This document shows positions 37,662-48,130 of a DNA stretch of 64,000 nt, piece by piece (positions within the stretch are counted from its first letter, which is position 1; every line of letters begins with the position of its first letter). Below the pieces are notes generated by a model. The model was not told where the DNA came from. It ran no database searches and saw only the letters and a program-made list of their open reading frames with translations. Origin of the DNA: Kosakonia arachidis (GTDB lineage: Bacteria; Pseudomonadota; Gammaproteobacteria; Enterobacterales; Enterobacteriaceae). Location: the NCBI RefSeq assembly GCF_900116535.1, contig NZ_FPAU01000001.1:697687-761686 (forward strand), given 5' to 3'. Both the position numbers and the translations under genes were made by a program.

Positions 37662-39380
37662 TTACCTGAGCCAGTTGGTTTTCGCCAGTTCGATGACTTC
37701 ATCGCCGCGTCCACTGATAATGGCGCGCATCATATAGAGGCTGAAGCCTTTGGCCTGCTCCAGTTTGATTTGCGGCGGGATCGCCAGTTCTTCTTTGGCA
37801 ACAGTGACATCCACCAGCACCGGGCCATCGATCGAGAAGGCGCGCTGGAGCGCTTCATCGACCTCGGCGGATTTCTCCACGCGGATCCCGGTAATGCCGC
37901 AAGCCTCGGCGATGCGGGCAAAGTTGGTGTCCTGTAACTCTGTACCGTCGGTTAAGTATCCGCCTGCTTTCATCTCCATCGCCACAAAGCCGAGCACGCT
38001 GTTATTAAAGACGATAATTTTCAGCGGTAGCTTCATCTGCACAACGGAGAGAAAATCACCCATCAGCATGCTGAAACCGCCGTCGCCGCAGAGCGCCACG
38101 ACCTGCCTTTCCGGATAGGTCGCTTTTGCGCCGAGCGCCTGCGGCATGGCGTTGGCCATCGAACCATGGTTAAAGGAACCGAGCAGGCGGCGCTTGCCGT
38201 TCATTTTCAGATATCGCGCCGCCCACACCGTTGGCGTGCCGACATCACAGGTGAAAATCGCGTCATCAGCGGCAAAATGGCTGATTTGCTGCGCCAGATA
38301 TTGCGGGTGAATCGATTTCTCGCTCGGCTTCGCTAAATCATCCAGGCCTTTACGGGCTTCACTGTAATCCGCCAGCGCTTTATCAAGGAAGCGGCGATCG
38401 GTTTTTTCTTCCAGCAACGGCAGCAACGCGGCAAGCGTGGCTTTGATATCGCCCACCAGCGCCATGTCCACTTTACTGTGTGCGCCAATGCTGGCCGGAT
38501 TGATATCGATCTGGATGATTTTGGCATCGGTGGGGTAGAAGGCGCGATAGGGAAATTGTGTGCCGAGCAGCACTAAGGTATCCGCATTCATCATGGTGTG
38601 GAACCCGGAAGAGAAGCCGATCAGCCCGGTCATGCCGACATCATACGGGTTGTCATACTCCACATGTTCTTTACCCCGCATCGCGTGAATGATGGGCGCA
38701 TTCAGTTTCCCGGCGAAAGCCAACAGCTCTTTATGCGCGCCAGCACAGCCACTGCCGCACATCATGGCGATATTGCTGGAATAGCGCAGCAACTGCGCCA
38801 GTTTTTGTAACTCATCTTGTGTTGGCGTGACCACCGGTTGCGGCGCACTGTACCAGTGGCTGCTGGCGCTTTCCGGTGCAGGTTTTAGCGCCACGTCGCC
38901 AGGCAACACAACAACGGACACACCTTTATTAAGCACGGCTTTGCGCATGGCGATCGCCAGCACTTGCGGGATCTGCTCCGGATTGGAAACCAGTTCGCAA
39001 TAATGACTACATTCGCGGAACAGTTCCTGCGGATGGGTTTCCTGGAAGTAGCCGCTACCGATTTCGCTTGAGGGAATGTGGGCGGCAATTGCCAGCACCG
39101 GAACGTGATTGCGGTGGCAATCGAAAAGGCCGTTGATCAGATGTAAATTTCCCGGCCCGCAGGAACCAGCACAAACCGCCAGTTCTCCGGTCAGTTGCGC
39201 TTCCGCTCCAGCGGCGAAGGCGGCGACTTCTTCATGACGCGTCGGCATCCAGTGAATCGTGCCCATGCGATTCAGGCTGTCGCTCAGCCCGTTAAGAGAA
39301 TCGCCTGTTACCCCCCAAATCCGTTTAACGCCCGCTTGTTCAAGGGTTTTAGCAATATAAGCAGCCACAGTCTGTTTCAT
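37662..39380 (-). CDS. poxB: Pyruvate dehydrogenase (quinone)
   Basis: 572 residues, as in E. coli PoxB. The TPP domain motif [18 protein letters not shown] with VFNN, the FAD-binding middle domain and the Glu in TRHEEVAAF are present. The C-terminal amphipathic helix (ending ELAKTNWLR) binds the membrane. It oxidises pyruvate to acetate and CO2 and passes electrons to ubiquinone, mainly in stationary phase under RpoS in E. coli. Confidence 0.96.
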   Translation of the reverse strand: MKQTVAAYIAKTLEQAGVKRIWGVTGDSLNGLSDSLNRMGTIHWMPTRHEEVAAFAAGAEAQLTGELAVCAGSCGPGNLHLINGLFDCHRNHVPVLAIAAHIPSSEIGSGYFQETHPQELFRECSHYCELVSNPEQIPQVLAIAMRKAVLNKGVSVVVLPGDVALKPAPESASSHWYSAPQPVVTPTQDELQKLAQLLRYSSNIAMMCGSGCAGAHKELLAFAGKLNAPIIHAMRGKEHVEYDNPYDVGMTGLIGFSSGFHTMMNADTLVLLGTQFPYRAFYPTDAKIIQIDINPASIGAHSKVDMALVGDIKATLAALLPLLEEKTDRRFLDKALADYSEARKGLDDLAKPSEKSIHPQYLAQQISHFAADDAIFTCDVGTPTVWAARYLKMNGKRRLLGSFNHGSMANAMPQALGAKATYPERQVVALCGDGGFSMLMGDFLSVVQMKLPLKIIVFNNSVLGFVAMEMKAGGYLTDGTELQDTNFARIAEACGITGIRVEKSAEVDEALQRAFSIDGPVLVDVTVAKEELAIPPQIKLEQAKGFSLYMMRAIISGRGDEVIELAKTNWLR

Positions 39381-39529
39381 GGAAAGCTCCTTTTTGTGAT
39401 CTTGCTTACAAGCTTAGTCAATGATTCTTCCTGGAATGAGATTAACGAGGCTTTTTTTAAAACAGGAGTTTATTTCAGTTACGCTCTGTAATATTCTGAC
39501 ACAGTGGATGAAAACAGGAATCATTTCAA

Positions 39530-39958
39530 ATGGTTAAATCATTGTTAAACTCAGTTAATAATATGTTTTCGCATGAAGATCTTGGCCGACTGTTACTGCG
39601 TTTGGTGGTTGGCGGATTGATGTTGTTTCACGGACTGCACAAATTAATCGGCGGTATTGATGGCATTGCTGGCATGCTGGTGTCAAAAGGGTTACCGGGT
39701 TTTATTGCTTATGGCGTGCTGATTGGCGAAGTGTTATGCCCAATCTTGATTATTCTGGGTGTGCTTACCCGTCCTTCCGCGCTGGTGCTGGCGTTTACTA
39801 TGGTGGTGGCCTGGTTACTGGTCGGCATCGGTGAAACAGGCACTCTGGATGTGACTGGCGCGTGGGCGATTGAGAGTATTGTTTACTTCTTTGTTGCTGC
39901 GCTGGTGATTGCTTTTCTTGGCGCGGGCCGCTATTCCGTGGCTCCGGCGTGGAAGTAG
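39530..39958 (+). CDS. DoxX family membrane protein
   Basis: 142-residue protein with four predicted membrane helices and the DoxX signature: GRLLLRLVVGGLMLFHGLHK, VLIGEVLCPILIILGVLTR and a final helix ending FLGAGRYS. The family is loosely tied to redox and thiol stress; the role here is unknown. It is absent between poxB and hcr in E. coli K-12. AGGA lies 9 bases before the ATG. It shares a bidirectional terminator with hcr. Confidence 0.85.
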   Translation: MVKSLLNSVNNMFSHEDLGRLLLRLVVGGLMLFHGLHKLIGGIDGIAGMLVSKGLPGFIAYGVLIGEVLCPILIILGVLTRPSALVLAFTMVVAWLLVGIGETGTLDVTGAWAIESIVYFFVAALVIAFLGAGRYSVAPAWK

Positions 39959-40014
39959 TACTGCGTTAACAGAGTACCGGTTCGACAAGACGATACCCGG
40001 ACAATGAAACTTGA

Positions 40015-40050
40015 AAAACGCCCTTTCCGCACAGGAAGGGCGTTTTATTT
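40015..40050. terminator. Bidirectional terminator between doxX and hcr
   Basis: AAAACGCCCTTTCC / GGAAGGGCGTTTT stem, 5-base loop, with U-rich tails on both strands, between convergent genes. Confidence 0.88.
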
Positions 40051-40063
40051 TATGCACAAAACA

Positions 40064-41032
40064 TTACGCCAGCACCAAATCCCCTTGTGGATGACAGGAA
40101 CAGGCCAGCACATAACCGGCGGAAATCTCCTGCTCCGTCAGTGTCATGGTGCTACTGACGGTGTACTCACCGGAAATCACCTGCGTTTTACAACATCCGC
40201 AAACGCCGGCGCGGCAGGCGGCATTCACTGGCACTTTATTGCTCTCCATCGCGTCCAGCAGCGTGCTGCCCACCGGCGCGTAGAAGGTTTTCATCGGTGA
40301 GAGTTTGCTGAACTTCAACCCACTGGTGGCAGCCTGTGCGACAGGGGTAAAGAATTTCTCTTTAAAGAAACGCGTCACGCCCAGCGCTTTCACTTCGCTC
40401 TCAACCCAATCCATGTAAGGTGCCGGGCCGCAGGTCATCACCGTGCGCGCGGCAAGATCCGGCACCTGGCTGAGCAGTTCGCGGCTCAGGCGGCCAGAAG
40501 CAAAACTGGCGGTCGCGTCATTTTCTGCCACCAGCGTGACCGGATATTCACGCCATTCGTCGGCGAAAATGACATCCTGCGGCGAACGCACGTTGAAGAT
40601 CACCTGCACATCGGTCTGTGGTCGATACTTCGCCAGCCAGCGACGCATCGACATAATCGGTGTCACACCGCACCCCGCCGCCAGCAGCAACAGCTTATCG
40701 TTCGGTTCCTTATCACAGGTAAATTCCCCCTGCGCATCGGAAAGCCACAGATAATCGCCGCGTTTTACCTCCCGGGTCAGCCACCGGGTACCTGCGCCAT
40801 CATCAATACGACGAACGGTCAGCGTAATGTATTCGCTCACGCCCGGTGTGGATGACAGGGTGTAAGCACGCAACGTGTCGGCACTGTTGCGAATGCTTAC
40901 CAGCGCATACTGCCCGGCGCGATACGGATAGTAATCGTGACATAACAGCGACAGCGTCCAGACATCCGGCGTTTCCTGACGGATATGGTGAACCTGCATA
41001 CGCCACGGGCATTGAGGGGTTGGCATGGTCAT
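40064..41032 (-). CDS. hcr: NADH oxidoreductase Hcr
   Basis: 322 residues, as in E. coli Hcr. FAD domain with RAYTLSS, NADH domain with LLLAAGCGVTPIMSM and CGPAPYMDWVE, and a C-terminal 2Fe-2S ferredoxin domain (CRAGVCGCCKT plus the last Cys in VLACSCHP). It reduces the hybrid cluster protein Hcp. It lies 10 bases after hcp in one operon. Confidence 0.96.
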   Translation of the reverse strand: MTMPTPQCPWRMQVHHIRQETPDVWTLSLLCHDYYPYRAGQYALVSIRNSADTLRAYTLSSTPGVSEYITLTVRRIDDGAGTRWLTREVKRGDYLWLSDAQGEFTCDKEPNDKLLLLAAGCGVTPIMSMRRWLAKYRPQTDVQVIFNVRSPQDVIFADEWREYPVTLVAENDATASFASGRLSRELLSQVPDLAARTVMTCGPAPYMDWVESEVKALGVTRFFKEKFFTPVAQAATSGLKFSKLSPMKTFYAPVGSTLLDAMESNKVPVNAACRAGVCGCCKTQVISGEYTVSSTMTLTEQEISAGYVLACSCHPQGDLVLA

Positions 41033-41042
41033 CGTTATCTCC

Positions 41043-42695
41043 TTACGCGCTCAGCAACTGCCGCATATCCTGTTCAACGGTCGTGACCTGGCGCAGGCCA
41101 AATTTCTCATTCAGCACAGCCAGCAGGTCCGGCGTCAGGAAGCCCGGTGCGGTTGGCCCGGTAACGATATTGGTGACACCCAGCGACAGCAGGGTCAGCA
41201 GGATAACGATCGCTTTCTGTTCAAACCAGGAGAGCACCAGCGATAACGGCAGGTCATTTACGCCGCAGCCCAGTTTTTCCGCCAGCGTTACTGCCAGAAT
41301 AATCGCCGAGTAGGCGTCATTACACTGACCGGCATCGATCAGACGCGGCAGCCCTTCGATATTGCCGAAGTCGAGTTTGTTGAAGCGATATTTACCGCAG
41401 GCCAGTGTCAGGATCAGGCAGTCATCCGGTACCTGAGTGGCGAAATCGGTGAAGTAATTACGTTCACCGCGAGCGCCGTCGCAGCCGCCGACAAGGAAGA
41501 CATGGCGCAGTTTTTCGCGGCTCACCAGGTCTATCAGCGAATCCACCGCGCCAAGCAGGGTCTGGCGACCAAACCCGACGGTGATCAGGTGTTCGATTTC
41601 GCTGAACGGGAAACCGGACATTTGCTGTGCCTGGCGGATCACCGGTGCAAAATCGTCGCCTTCGAGGTGGTTCACGCCCGGCCAGCCAACAATGCTGCGG
41701 GTCCAGATACGGTCGTCATAAGAACCGACGGTCGGATCGATGATGCAGTTGGAGGTCATCACGATCGGGCCCGGGAAGCGGGCGAATTCCACTTGCTGAT
41801 TCTGCCAGCCGCTGCCGTAGTTGCCGACCAGATGTTTGAATTTTCGCAGTTCAGGATAACCGTGTGCCGGCAGCATTTCACCATGGGTATAGACGTTAAC
41901 GCCGGTGCCTTCGGTTTGTTGCAGCAGGTTATAAAGATCTTTCAGGTCGTGACCGGAGATCAAAATGCATTTCCCGGCGACGGCTTTAACGTTCACCTGG
42001 GTCGGCGTCGGATGGCCGTAAGTGCTGGTTTCACCGGCATCGAGGATGCTCATGATGCTGAAGTTCATCTGGCCAATTTCCATCGAACATTCGAGCAGAG
42101 CGTTCATGTCCGCAGGCCAGGTACCCAGCCAGGCCATAATTTTATGGTAGCGGGCATAAATATCGTTGTCGTACTGCCCGAGAACGTGCGCATGTTCCAT
42201 ATAGGCAGCTGCGCCTTTCAGGCCGTACAGGCAGAGCAGGCGCAGGCCAAGAATATTTTCGCCAATTGCGGCTTTGTCTTTGTTTGGCGTGAATTCTGCT
42301 GCCTGACGCTGTAATTCGCCCAGATCGTCGCTGACCAGTTGCAGCTCGGCCATCGGATTATCAACACTGGCGTTTGGGTCGATAGAAAGGCAGAGCGTTT
42401 TCAGTGCTTCACGTTTGGCGATCGCTTCACGGGCGTAACCGACAATGCGTACGGAGTCGAAGTTTACGTTGGTCAGCGTCGAGAAGAAGGCACGCGGTGC
42501 GAAGTTGTCGATTTCATGATCGATCAGATCGTAGTCGCGTGCTTTGCAGGCCCAGGCAGAGAGCCCTTGTAACGCGGCAATCAGCAAATCCTGGAGGTCG
42601 GACGTTTCGGCGGTTTTACCGCACATCCCCTGCGCGTAGGCACAGCCATTACCTGCCGGGGTTCGAATGGTTTGTTCACATTGCACACAAAACAT
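41043..42695 (-). CDS. hcp: Hybrid cluster protein (NO reductase / S-nitrosylase)
   Basis: 550 residues, as in E. coli Hcp. The N-terminal Cys cluster (C3, C6, C18, C25) holds a 4Fe-4S cluster; the hybrid cluster ligands lie further on (for example [46 protein letters not shown]). It is a high-affinity nitric oxide reductase under anaerobic conditions and starts S-nitrosylation cascades. The ATG at 42695 is fixed by MFCVQCEQT. It is preceded by NsrR-like and FNR-like sites. Confidence 0.97.
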   Translation of the reverse strand: MFCVQCEQTIRTPAGNGCAYAQGMCGKTAETSDLQDLLIAALQGLSAWACKARDYDLIDHEIDNFAPRAFFSTLTNVNFDSVRIVGYAREAIAKREALKTLCLSIDPNASVDNPMAELQLVSDDLGELQRQAAEFTPNKDKAAIGENILGLRLLCLYGLKGAAAYMEHAHVLGQYDNDIYARYHKIMAWLGTWPADMNALLECSMEIGQMNFSIMSILDAGETSTYGHPTPTQVNVKAVAGKCILISGHDLKDLYNLLQQTEGTGVNVYTHGEMLPAHGYPELRKFKHLVGNYGSGWQNQQVEFARFPGPIVMTSNCIIDPTVGSYDDRIWTRSIVGWPGVNHLEGDDFAPVIRQAQQMSGFPFSEIEHLITVGFGRQTLLGAVDSLIDLVSREKLRHVFLVGGCDGARGERNYFTDFATQVPDDCLILTLACGKYRFNKLDFGNIEGLPRLIDAGQCNDAYSAIILAVTLAEKLGCGVNDLPLSLVLSWFEQKAIVILLTLLSLGVTNIVTGPTAPGFLTPDLLAVLNEKFGLRQVTTVEQDMRQLLSA

Positions 42696-42714
42696 GGTCA
42701 CACCTTCGTTGTTA

Positions 42715-42737
42715 AAGTTATATTTAAAATGCATGTT
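42715..42737. promoter_or_regulatory. NsrR box upstream of hcp
   Basis: On the minus strand the 11-1-11 repeat reads AACATGCATTT-T-AAATATAACTT, close to the NsrR consensus AAGATGCATTT-n-AAATGCATCTT (left arm 10 of 11, right arm 8 of 11). It lies 19 bases before the hcp start, fitting NO-relieved repression known for E. coli hcp. Confidence 0.75.
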
Positions 42738-42796
42738 TAAGATTATGCTGGTGAGCGAAACCTTAAAAGCGCTTTTCGGTGCAATTTACAGGGAGA

Positions 42797-42810
42797 TTGA
42801 TTTAGCGCAA
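42797..42810. promoter_or_regulatory. FNR-like site upstream of hcp
   Basis: TTGATTTAGCGCAA matches TTGAT-N4-ATCAA in the full first half and three bases of the second. It lies about 100 bases before hcp, a suitable place for anaerobic activation. Confidence 0.6.
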
Positions 42811-42843
42811 TTTTGGCGGCCAAAAGTTACCGCCAAAGAGGTA

Positions 42844-43743
42844 TCAGGCAGAGAAGAAGGCCATTAGCAATGGCACCAGCAGGCTGAGGATAAAACCGTG
42901 AACAATGGCCGCTGGCACCAGTTCCAGACCGCCGCTGCGTTGGAGTACTGGCAGGGTAAAATCCATTGACGTTGCGCCGCACAGACCGAGCGCCGTGGAT
43001 CGACTGCGGCGTACTAAGCCGGGGATTAGCATAATGGCGATCAGTTCGCGCGCCAGATCATTAAAGAAGGTTGCGCTGCCAATGACCGGGCCAAAAGATT
43101 CGGTCAGCAAAATCCCGGACAGCGAATACCAGCCAAAACCGGAGGCCATCGCCAGGCCGGTCTGGAGCGGCAGGCCAAGCAGTAGCGCGTTGATTGCACC
43201 GCCGACCAATGAACTGAGCGCCACCACCACGGCGATGATCATCCCGCGGCGATTGAGGACAATCTGCTTCAGTGTCATACCGCTGTTACGCAGCTGGACA
43301 CCGACCAGCAATAGCAGGAAGATCAGCGTATATTCGCTGGCTTGCGTGGCATGCTGTAAAAATGCCAATCCGCTGAGGCCAATGGCAAAACCGGCAACCA
43401 CCACGCCGCACAGCCGCAGGGATTCCAGCGCCATAGCAAGACGCGAAGGCAGTTTTTCCTGCTGATGCTGGTGCCGCCAGGGCAGGGTACGCTCCAGCCA
43501 TAACAGTGCAATGGCATTGCACAGCAGGATCACTACGACGCTTACCGCTGAATAGTGAAATATCGACAGCAGATTGGCGCTGAGATTATCAAGGAACGCG
43601 AGGCTGATGCCCATAAAAAACAGGATCAGGTAAACAATCCAGCTCAGTAATTTATTGATCAGTTTAAGCGCCGCTGTATGACGCAGGGGAATGAGGTAGC
43701 CGACGATCAGCGGAAGAAGAATAATTAGCAATCCTGAAAACAT
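42844..43743 (-). CDS. lysO: L-lysine exporter LysO (YbjE)
   Basis: 299 residues from ATG 43743, the E. coli LysO length, with about eight membrane helices (FSGLLIILLPLIVGYLIPL first, GLCGATSMDFTLPVLQRSG near the end). It exports lysine and the toxic analogue thialysine; in E. coli it is repressed by ArgR with lysine. The frame is open a further 48 codons upstream to 43887, including a hydrophobic stretch, but this part is not conserved in the family. Confidence 0.93.
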   Translation of the reverse strand: MFSGLLIILLPLIVGYLIPLRHTAALKLINKLLSWIVYLILFFMGISLAFLDNLSANLLSIFHYSAVSVVVILLCNAIALLWLERTLPWRHQHQQEKLPSRLAMALESLRLCGVVVAGFAIGLSGLAFLQHATQASEYTLIFLLLLVGVQLRNSGMTLKQIVLNRRGMIIAVVVALSSLVGGAINALLLGLPLQTGLAMASGFGWYSLSGILLTESFGPVIGSATFFNDLARELIAIMLIPGLVRRSRSTALGLCGATSMDFTLPVLQRSGGLELVPAAIVHGFILSLLVPLLMAFFSA

Positions 43744-44244
43744 GAACAGCCCGAATCCTTGCAAATATGAGTAAGCGCCGGACACACTACCGAAAGGCGG
43801 GAACTGAGTAAAGCCGTGAAAAGACGTAGTAATAACGTAAAGAAAAGCCCAGCGTGTTGCTGCAGCCGCCAAACTGTGCCAAAGCACTCTGCTGCTGTTC
43901 TGTATATCGCCACCTGATAAGAACAGAACCGGGCAAATGCCCTTGCCGCAGTGAAAGCGCCAATAGATGCGCGGTTACTTCTATTTTATTTGATAACCAA
44001 AAAAACGAATAAATTAAAATATAATATATTATGTATTTAGCTATTCTGGCATCGGATAGTATTTTTGGATGAGTGTTGGGTTCTTATTCTTTTTTTCTCA
44101 GCGTTGTCCTTCCCTGGACCGCATTGGCGGCTTGCTACATATTTTTCAATAAAATTTTGTACTTAGCGCATATCCTGGCGCTTCTCACCCCGCTATACTT
44201 CCCGAAAAACATAGACGAAAAGACGGAATTAGCCGGAGGAAAGA
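43744..44244. promoter_or_regulatory. lysO-ybjD divergent intergenic region; no aqpZ
   Basis: In E. coli aqpZ lies here; no aquaporin sequence (NPA motifs) is visible on either strand. Near 44000-44040 the DNA is very AT-rich, with ArgR-like half-sites (AACGAATAAATTAAAATA), a weak ARG-box candidate. The ribosome site of ybjD (GGAGGAAAG) ends the region. Confidence 0.4.
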
Positions 44245-45903
44245 ATGATTCTGGAGCGTGTCGAAATTGTCGGATTCCGCGGCATCAATCGTTTATCGTT
44301 GTTACTTGAGCAGAATAATGTGCTGATTGGCGAGAACGCCTGGGGTAAATCCAGTTTGCTTGATGCGTTAACGCTATTACTGTCACCGGAAACCGATCTC
44401 TACCATTTTGTTCGCGAGGATTTCTGGTTCCCACCGGGAGATATTCTGGGGCGTGAGCACCATCTGCACATTATTCTGACTTTCTGTGAATCTGAGCCGG
44501 GGCGCTACCGTGTGCGACGCTATCGTCCTCTTGCCGAATGCTGGGTGCCCAGTCACGACGGGTTCCATCGCCTGTTTTATCGCCACGAAGGTGAGCTGTC
44601 TGAGGATGGCAGCGTGATGACATTACGTGGTTTTCTGGATGAAAAGGGAGAGTTGCTCGATCTTCCCGATATCGACGAATGTGCCCGCCATCTGGTGCGA
44701 TTGATGCCGGTTTTGCGTCTGCGCGATGCGCGATTTTTACGGCGTATCCGCAGTGGTACGATACCTGATAAACCCGAAATGGAAACCACTGCCAGGCAGC
44801 TTGACTTTCTCTCCCGCGAGCTGGTCTCACGACCGCAAAATTTGACCGACGGGCAGATCCGTCACGGTCTCTCCGCGATGGTGCAACTGCTGGAGCACTA
44901 CTTTGCTGAACAGGGAAGTGGAGCTTCGCACCAGCGTCTGATGCGGCGTCGCTCCCATGATGAGCAGCGAAGCTGGCGCTACCTGGATATTATCAACCGT
45001 ATGATCGACAAACCCGGCGGTCGTATGTACCGGGTGATCCTGCTGAGTTTTTTTGCCACCTTATTGCAGGCGAAAGGAACAGTCCGTCTCGACCGTGACG
45101 CGCGGCCATTGCTGCTGGTGGAAGATCCTGAAACACGGCTGCACCCGATAATGTTGTCGGTCGCCTGGCAACTGCTGAATTTGTTGCCGTTGCAGCAGGT
45201 GACGACGACCAATTCTGGTGAGCTGTTGTCGATGACGCCGGTTGAGCATGTCTGTCGACTGGTGCGTGAGTCGTCACGTGTCGCGGCCTGGCGCCTTGGG
45301 CCTGGAGGCTTAAATTCCGAGGATGCGCGACGTATCGCTTTCCATATCCGCTTCAATCGCGCCTCTTCGTTGTTTGCCCGCTGCTGGCTGCTGGTGGAAG
45401 GGGAGACAGAAACCTGGGTGATTAACGAACTGGCGCGCCAGTGCGGCCATCATTTTGATGCTGAAGGGGTGAAAGTTATCGAATTTGCCCAGTCCGGGTT
45501 AAAACCGCTGGTTAAGTTTGCCCGTCGTATGGGGATTGAATGGCATGTACTGGTGGACGGCGATGAAGCGGGGAAAAAGTATGCCGACACGGTGCGGAGC
45601 CTGCTGGATAATGATCACGTCCAGACACGGGAGCATCTGACTGAGTTACCGGCGCGGGATATGGAACATTTTATGTACCGGGAAGGTTTTGCCGATATTT
45701 ATCATCGAGTGGCGCAAGTGCCGGAAAACGTGCGGATGAATATGCGCCGGGTGATCATCAAAGCGATTCACCGCTCATCGAAGCCGGATCTGGCGATAGA
45801 AGTGGCGACGGAAGCGGGGCGGCGCGGTATAGATGCTGTACCGCCTCTGCTGCGCAGGATGTTTTCCCGCGTGCTGTGGCTGGCGCGCGGGCGAGCGGAT
45901 TAG
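44245..45903 (+). CDS. ybjD: OLD-type ATPase/TOPRIM protein YbjD
   Basis: 552 residues, as in E. coli YbjD. The N-terminal ABC-type ATPase domain has Walker A GENAWGKSS (about 30-38) and LLLVEDPETRLHP as Walker B. The C-terminal TOPRIM domain starts LLVEGETETWV and has VLVDGDEAGKKYA. This is the layout of class 2 OLD-family nucleases (DUF2813). The cellular function of YbjD is not established. GGAGGAAAG precedes the ATG. It overlaps the end of ybjX by 4 bases. Confidence 0.93.
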   Translation: MILERVEIVGFRGINRLSLLLEQNNVLIGENAWGKSSLLDALTLLLSPETDLYHFVREDFWFPPGDILGREHHLHIILTFCESEPGRYRVRRYRPLAECWVPSHDGFHRLFYRHEGELSEDGSVMTLRGFLDEKGELLDLPDIDECARHLVRLMPVLRLRDARFLRRIRSGTIPDKPEMETTARQLDFLSRELVSRPQNLTDGQIRHGLSAMVQLLEHYFAEQGSGASHQRLMRRRSHDEQRSWRYLDIINRMIDKPGGRMYRVILLSFFATLLQAKGTVRLDRDARPLLLVEDPETRLHPIMLSVAWQLLNLLPLQQVTTTNSGELLSMTPVEHVCRLVRESSRVAAWRLGPGGLNSEDARRIAFHIRFNRASSLFARCWLLVEGETETWVINELARQCGHHFDAEGVKVIEFAQSGLKPLVKFARRMGIEWHVLVDGDEAGKKYADTVRSLLDNDHVQTREHLTELPARDMEHFMYREGFADIYHRVAQVPENVRMNMRRVIIKAIHRSSKPDLAIEVATEAGRRGIDAVPPLLRRMFSRVLWLARGRAD

Positions 45904-46856
45904 TTCCGGCAGAGGCTGACAGTCTGGCTATGCAGGCTATCGAGTAACTCGTAACGGCGTCGGTACTCTGCGCGTTTTTTACTGGCGATTGCCTCTATCG
46001 GTTTACGCGTCATCGCCAGTGGCAGAATATAATCGCCGGACGCGTCAGCTACAGCGCCTAACGATAGCCAAAAACTATTGTAATCCGCGTGCAGTTGCCC
46101 CTGCTTCTTTCGACGGTAACGAATATTGCGATAGATATGAGTTTCGTTGCTGACAGCACGGATCTGCTGTACGTTCACAAACTGCCCTAACGTCATAGCC
46201 GCTTCTACCAGCAGGCGTTTTGGAAAGAGACCATGGCAGGATTTGGTCGCAGTCTGAATAAGTTCATGCGGCACGTGGGCTTTGGCTCCCTGTAACCCGC
46301 CAATATACAGCGTATTTTTTCCGGCAAATTGGCACAGGGTAAATGTCAGCCCGGCCAGTACGGTATTCTGCGCATCACAGAATACCAGCGTTGCTTCGCC
46401 TTCCTTGTCCAGCATGGCTTCTGAACACAGACGTAACGAATACTGCTGCTCATCTTTACCGTTCAACAGAGCAAGGGTGATCCCTGACTTGTTAAGGTAG
46501 CCATTGACCATTCTGGCGGGGAGCAGGGTCGCTATCGTGTTGTAATGCCAGCACAGCGCGTCGGACGCTTGTGCGCAATTGATATTCATGGACAGCCATG
46601 GGCGATGCAGACGGCAAGGTAAACCAGGCTGTACCTGTAACATTTTGGCCAGCATGGGTTGACGTATCAGGCGAGTGAGAAAACGGGCGGTGCTGAAGGG
46701 CGTGGCCAGCGAGCGTAGCAGAAATTTGCGACGATAGGCAGGATGATGCCATGCCTGTCCTGGCATCAGTTCACCAGAGGCCAGAGAATGAAAGAATTGC
46801 CATGCTGTTTTCGGTAGAGGCGTATCGGTATGTGTTGTGTCGGCGATGGTGGACAT
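45900..46856 (-). CDS. ybjX: VirK/YbjX family protein (DUF535)
   Basis: 318 residues from ATG 46856 (E. coli YbjX 330). The DUF535 domain is clear: AYRRKFLLRSLATPF, QPGLPCRLHRPWLSMN, KNTLYIGGLQGAKAH and the C-terminal KKRAEYRRRYELLDSL. In Salmonella and E. coli relatives are PhoP-regulated and linked to envelope or antimicrobial-peptide resistance. ATG 46856 has GGGA upstream, while the longer frame to 46913 lacks a ribosome site. Confidence 0.88.
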   Translation of the reverse strand: MSTIADTTHTDTPLPKTAWQFFHSLASGELMPGQAWHHPAYRRKFLLRSLATPFSTARFLTRLIRQPMLAKMLQVQPGLPCRLHRPWLSMNINCAQASDALCWHYNTIATLLPARMVNGYLNKSGITLALLNGKDEQQYSLRLCSEAMLDKEGEATLVFCDAQNTVLAGLTFTLCQFAGKNTLYIGGLQGAKAHVPHELIQTATKSCHGLFPKRLLVEAAMTLGQFVNVQQIRAVSNETHIYRNIRYRRKKQGQLHADYNSFWLSLGAVADASGDYILPLAMTRKPIEAIASKKRAEYRRRYELLDSLHSQTVSLCRN

Positions 46857-47014
46857 ATTGAAATCCCGGTATCTCAGAGATCGCCATTTAAGCAGGTCGT
46901 GCTTCAACAACATGTAAATGAATAATGGAGAGATTAAGGATTTTATGTTTCGTTGATATTTTGTTTGTTTAAGAATGTTATCTATAGGCGCGAGTCAGAT
47001 TATCCGGGATTTTT

Positions 47015-48130
47015 ATGAAACGTAAGGGAAAACGCAGGACGGTATTTATCATACTGGTGGTGGTCATTTTATTGGCCATCTTTTGGCTGTGGGGAAAATT
47101 AAACGCGCCGGTGGTGCAGTATCAGACGCTAATTGTCCGTCCTGGTGAACTGCAACAGAGTGTTCTGGCGACGGGCAAGCTTGATGCATTACGTAAAGTT
47201 GATGTTGGCGCACAAGTGAATGGTCAACTGAAAACGCTGTTGGTCAATATTGGCGATAAAGTCAAAAAGGATCAGTTGCTCGGAGTTATCGATCCGGACC
47301 AGGCAGAAAACCAGATCAAAGAAGTGGATGCCACGCTGATGGAACTGCGTGCGCAGCGCCGACAGGCGCAGGCGGAACTGAAGCTGGCGCAGGTGACGCT
47401 GGCGCGTCAGCAACAACTGGTAAAACGCAATCTTATCTCCCGCCAGGATCTGGATACCTCGGCCACTGATGTGGCGGTTAAAGAGGCACAGATTGGCACT
47501 ATTGATGCGCAGATAAAACGCAATCAGGCGACGTTGAATACCGCGAAAAAAAATCTCGACTTCACACGCATTCTGGCACCGATGGCGGGTGAAGTGACGC
47601 AAATTACCACCTTGCAAGGGCAAACGGTCATTGCGGTGCAACAGGCACCGAACATTCTGACGCTGGCCGACATGAGCACCATGCTGGTTAAAGCACAGGT
47701 TTCAGAGGCGGATGTGATCCATCTGAAACCCGGGCAAAAAGCGTGGTTCACCGTGCTGGGCGATCCCGGTACCCGCTATGAAGGGGAACTGAAGGATATT
47801 CTGCCGACGCCGGAGAAGATCAATGACGCTATCTTCTATTACGCCCGTTTTGCCGTGCCTAACCCGCAGGGCATATTGCGCCTGGATATGACCGCACAGG
47901 TGCATATTCAACTGACCAGTCTGAAAAATGTGCTGACCATCCCACTGGCAGCGCTGGGCGATCCGGTTGGTGATAATCGCTATAAAGTGAAAGTACTGCG
48001 TAACGGCGAAACCCGCGAGCGTGAAGTGATACTGGGTGCGCGTAATGATACCGATGTCGTGGTGGTTAAAGGGCTGGATGCCGGTGAAGAAGTGGTGATC
48101 GGCGAGATGAATCGCGGAGCTGCCCGATGA
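47015..48130 (+). CDS. macA: Macrolide efflux periplasmic adaptor MacA
   Basis: 371 residues, as in E. coli MacA. One N-terminal membrane anchor (about 8-28), a lipoyl/barrel-sandwich domain ([20 protein letters not shown]), a long alpha-hairpin (about 90-165) and a C-terminal beta domain. It links MacB to TolC in the tripartite exporter of macrolides, enterotoxin STII and protoporphyrin. It overlaps macB by 4 bases. Confidence 0.95.
   Translation: MKRKGKRRTVFIILVVVILLAIFWLWGKLNAPVVQYQTLIVRPGELQQSVLATGKLDALRKVDVGAQVNGQLKTLLVNIGDKVKKDQLLGVIDPDQAENQIKEVDATLMELRAQRRQAQAELKLAQVTLARQQQLVKRNLISRQDLDTSATDVAVKEAQIGTIDAQIKRNQATLNTAKKNLDFTRILAPMAGEVTQITTLQGQTVIAVQQAPNILTLADMSTMLVKAQVSEADVIHLKPGQKAWFTVLGDPGTRYEGELKDILPTPEKINDAIFYYARFAVPNPQGILRLDMTAQVHIQLTSLKNVLTIPLAALGDPVGDNRYKVKVLRNGETREREVILGARNDTDVVVVKGLDAGEEVVIGEMNRGAAR

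Noticed and set aside
41502-42314. 270-codon open frame antisense to hcp
   Set aside because: Shadow of hcp; composition and motifs are explained by hcp on the other strand.
46960-46990. PhoP-box-like GTTTA/GTTAT direct repeat between ybjX and macA
   Set aside because: The half-sites are 10 bp apart instead of 11 and the second is a poor match; not enough to call a PhoP site.
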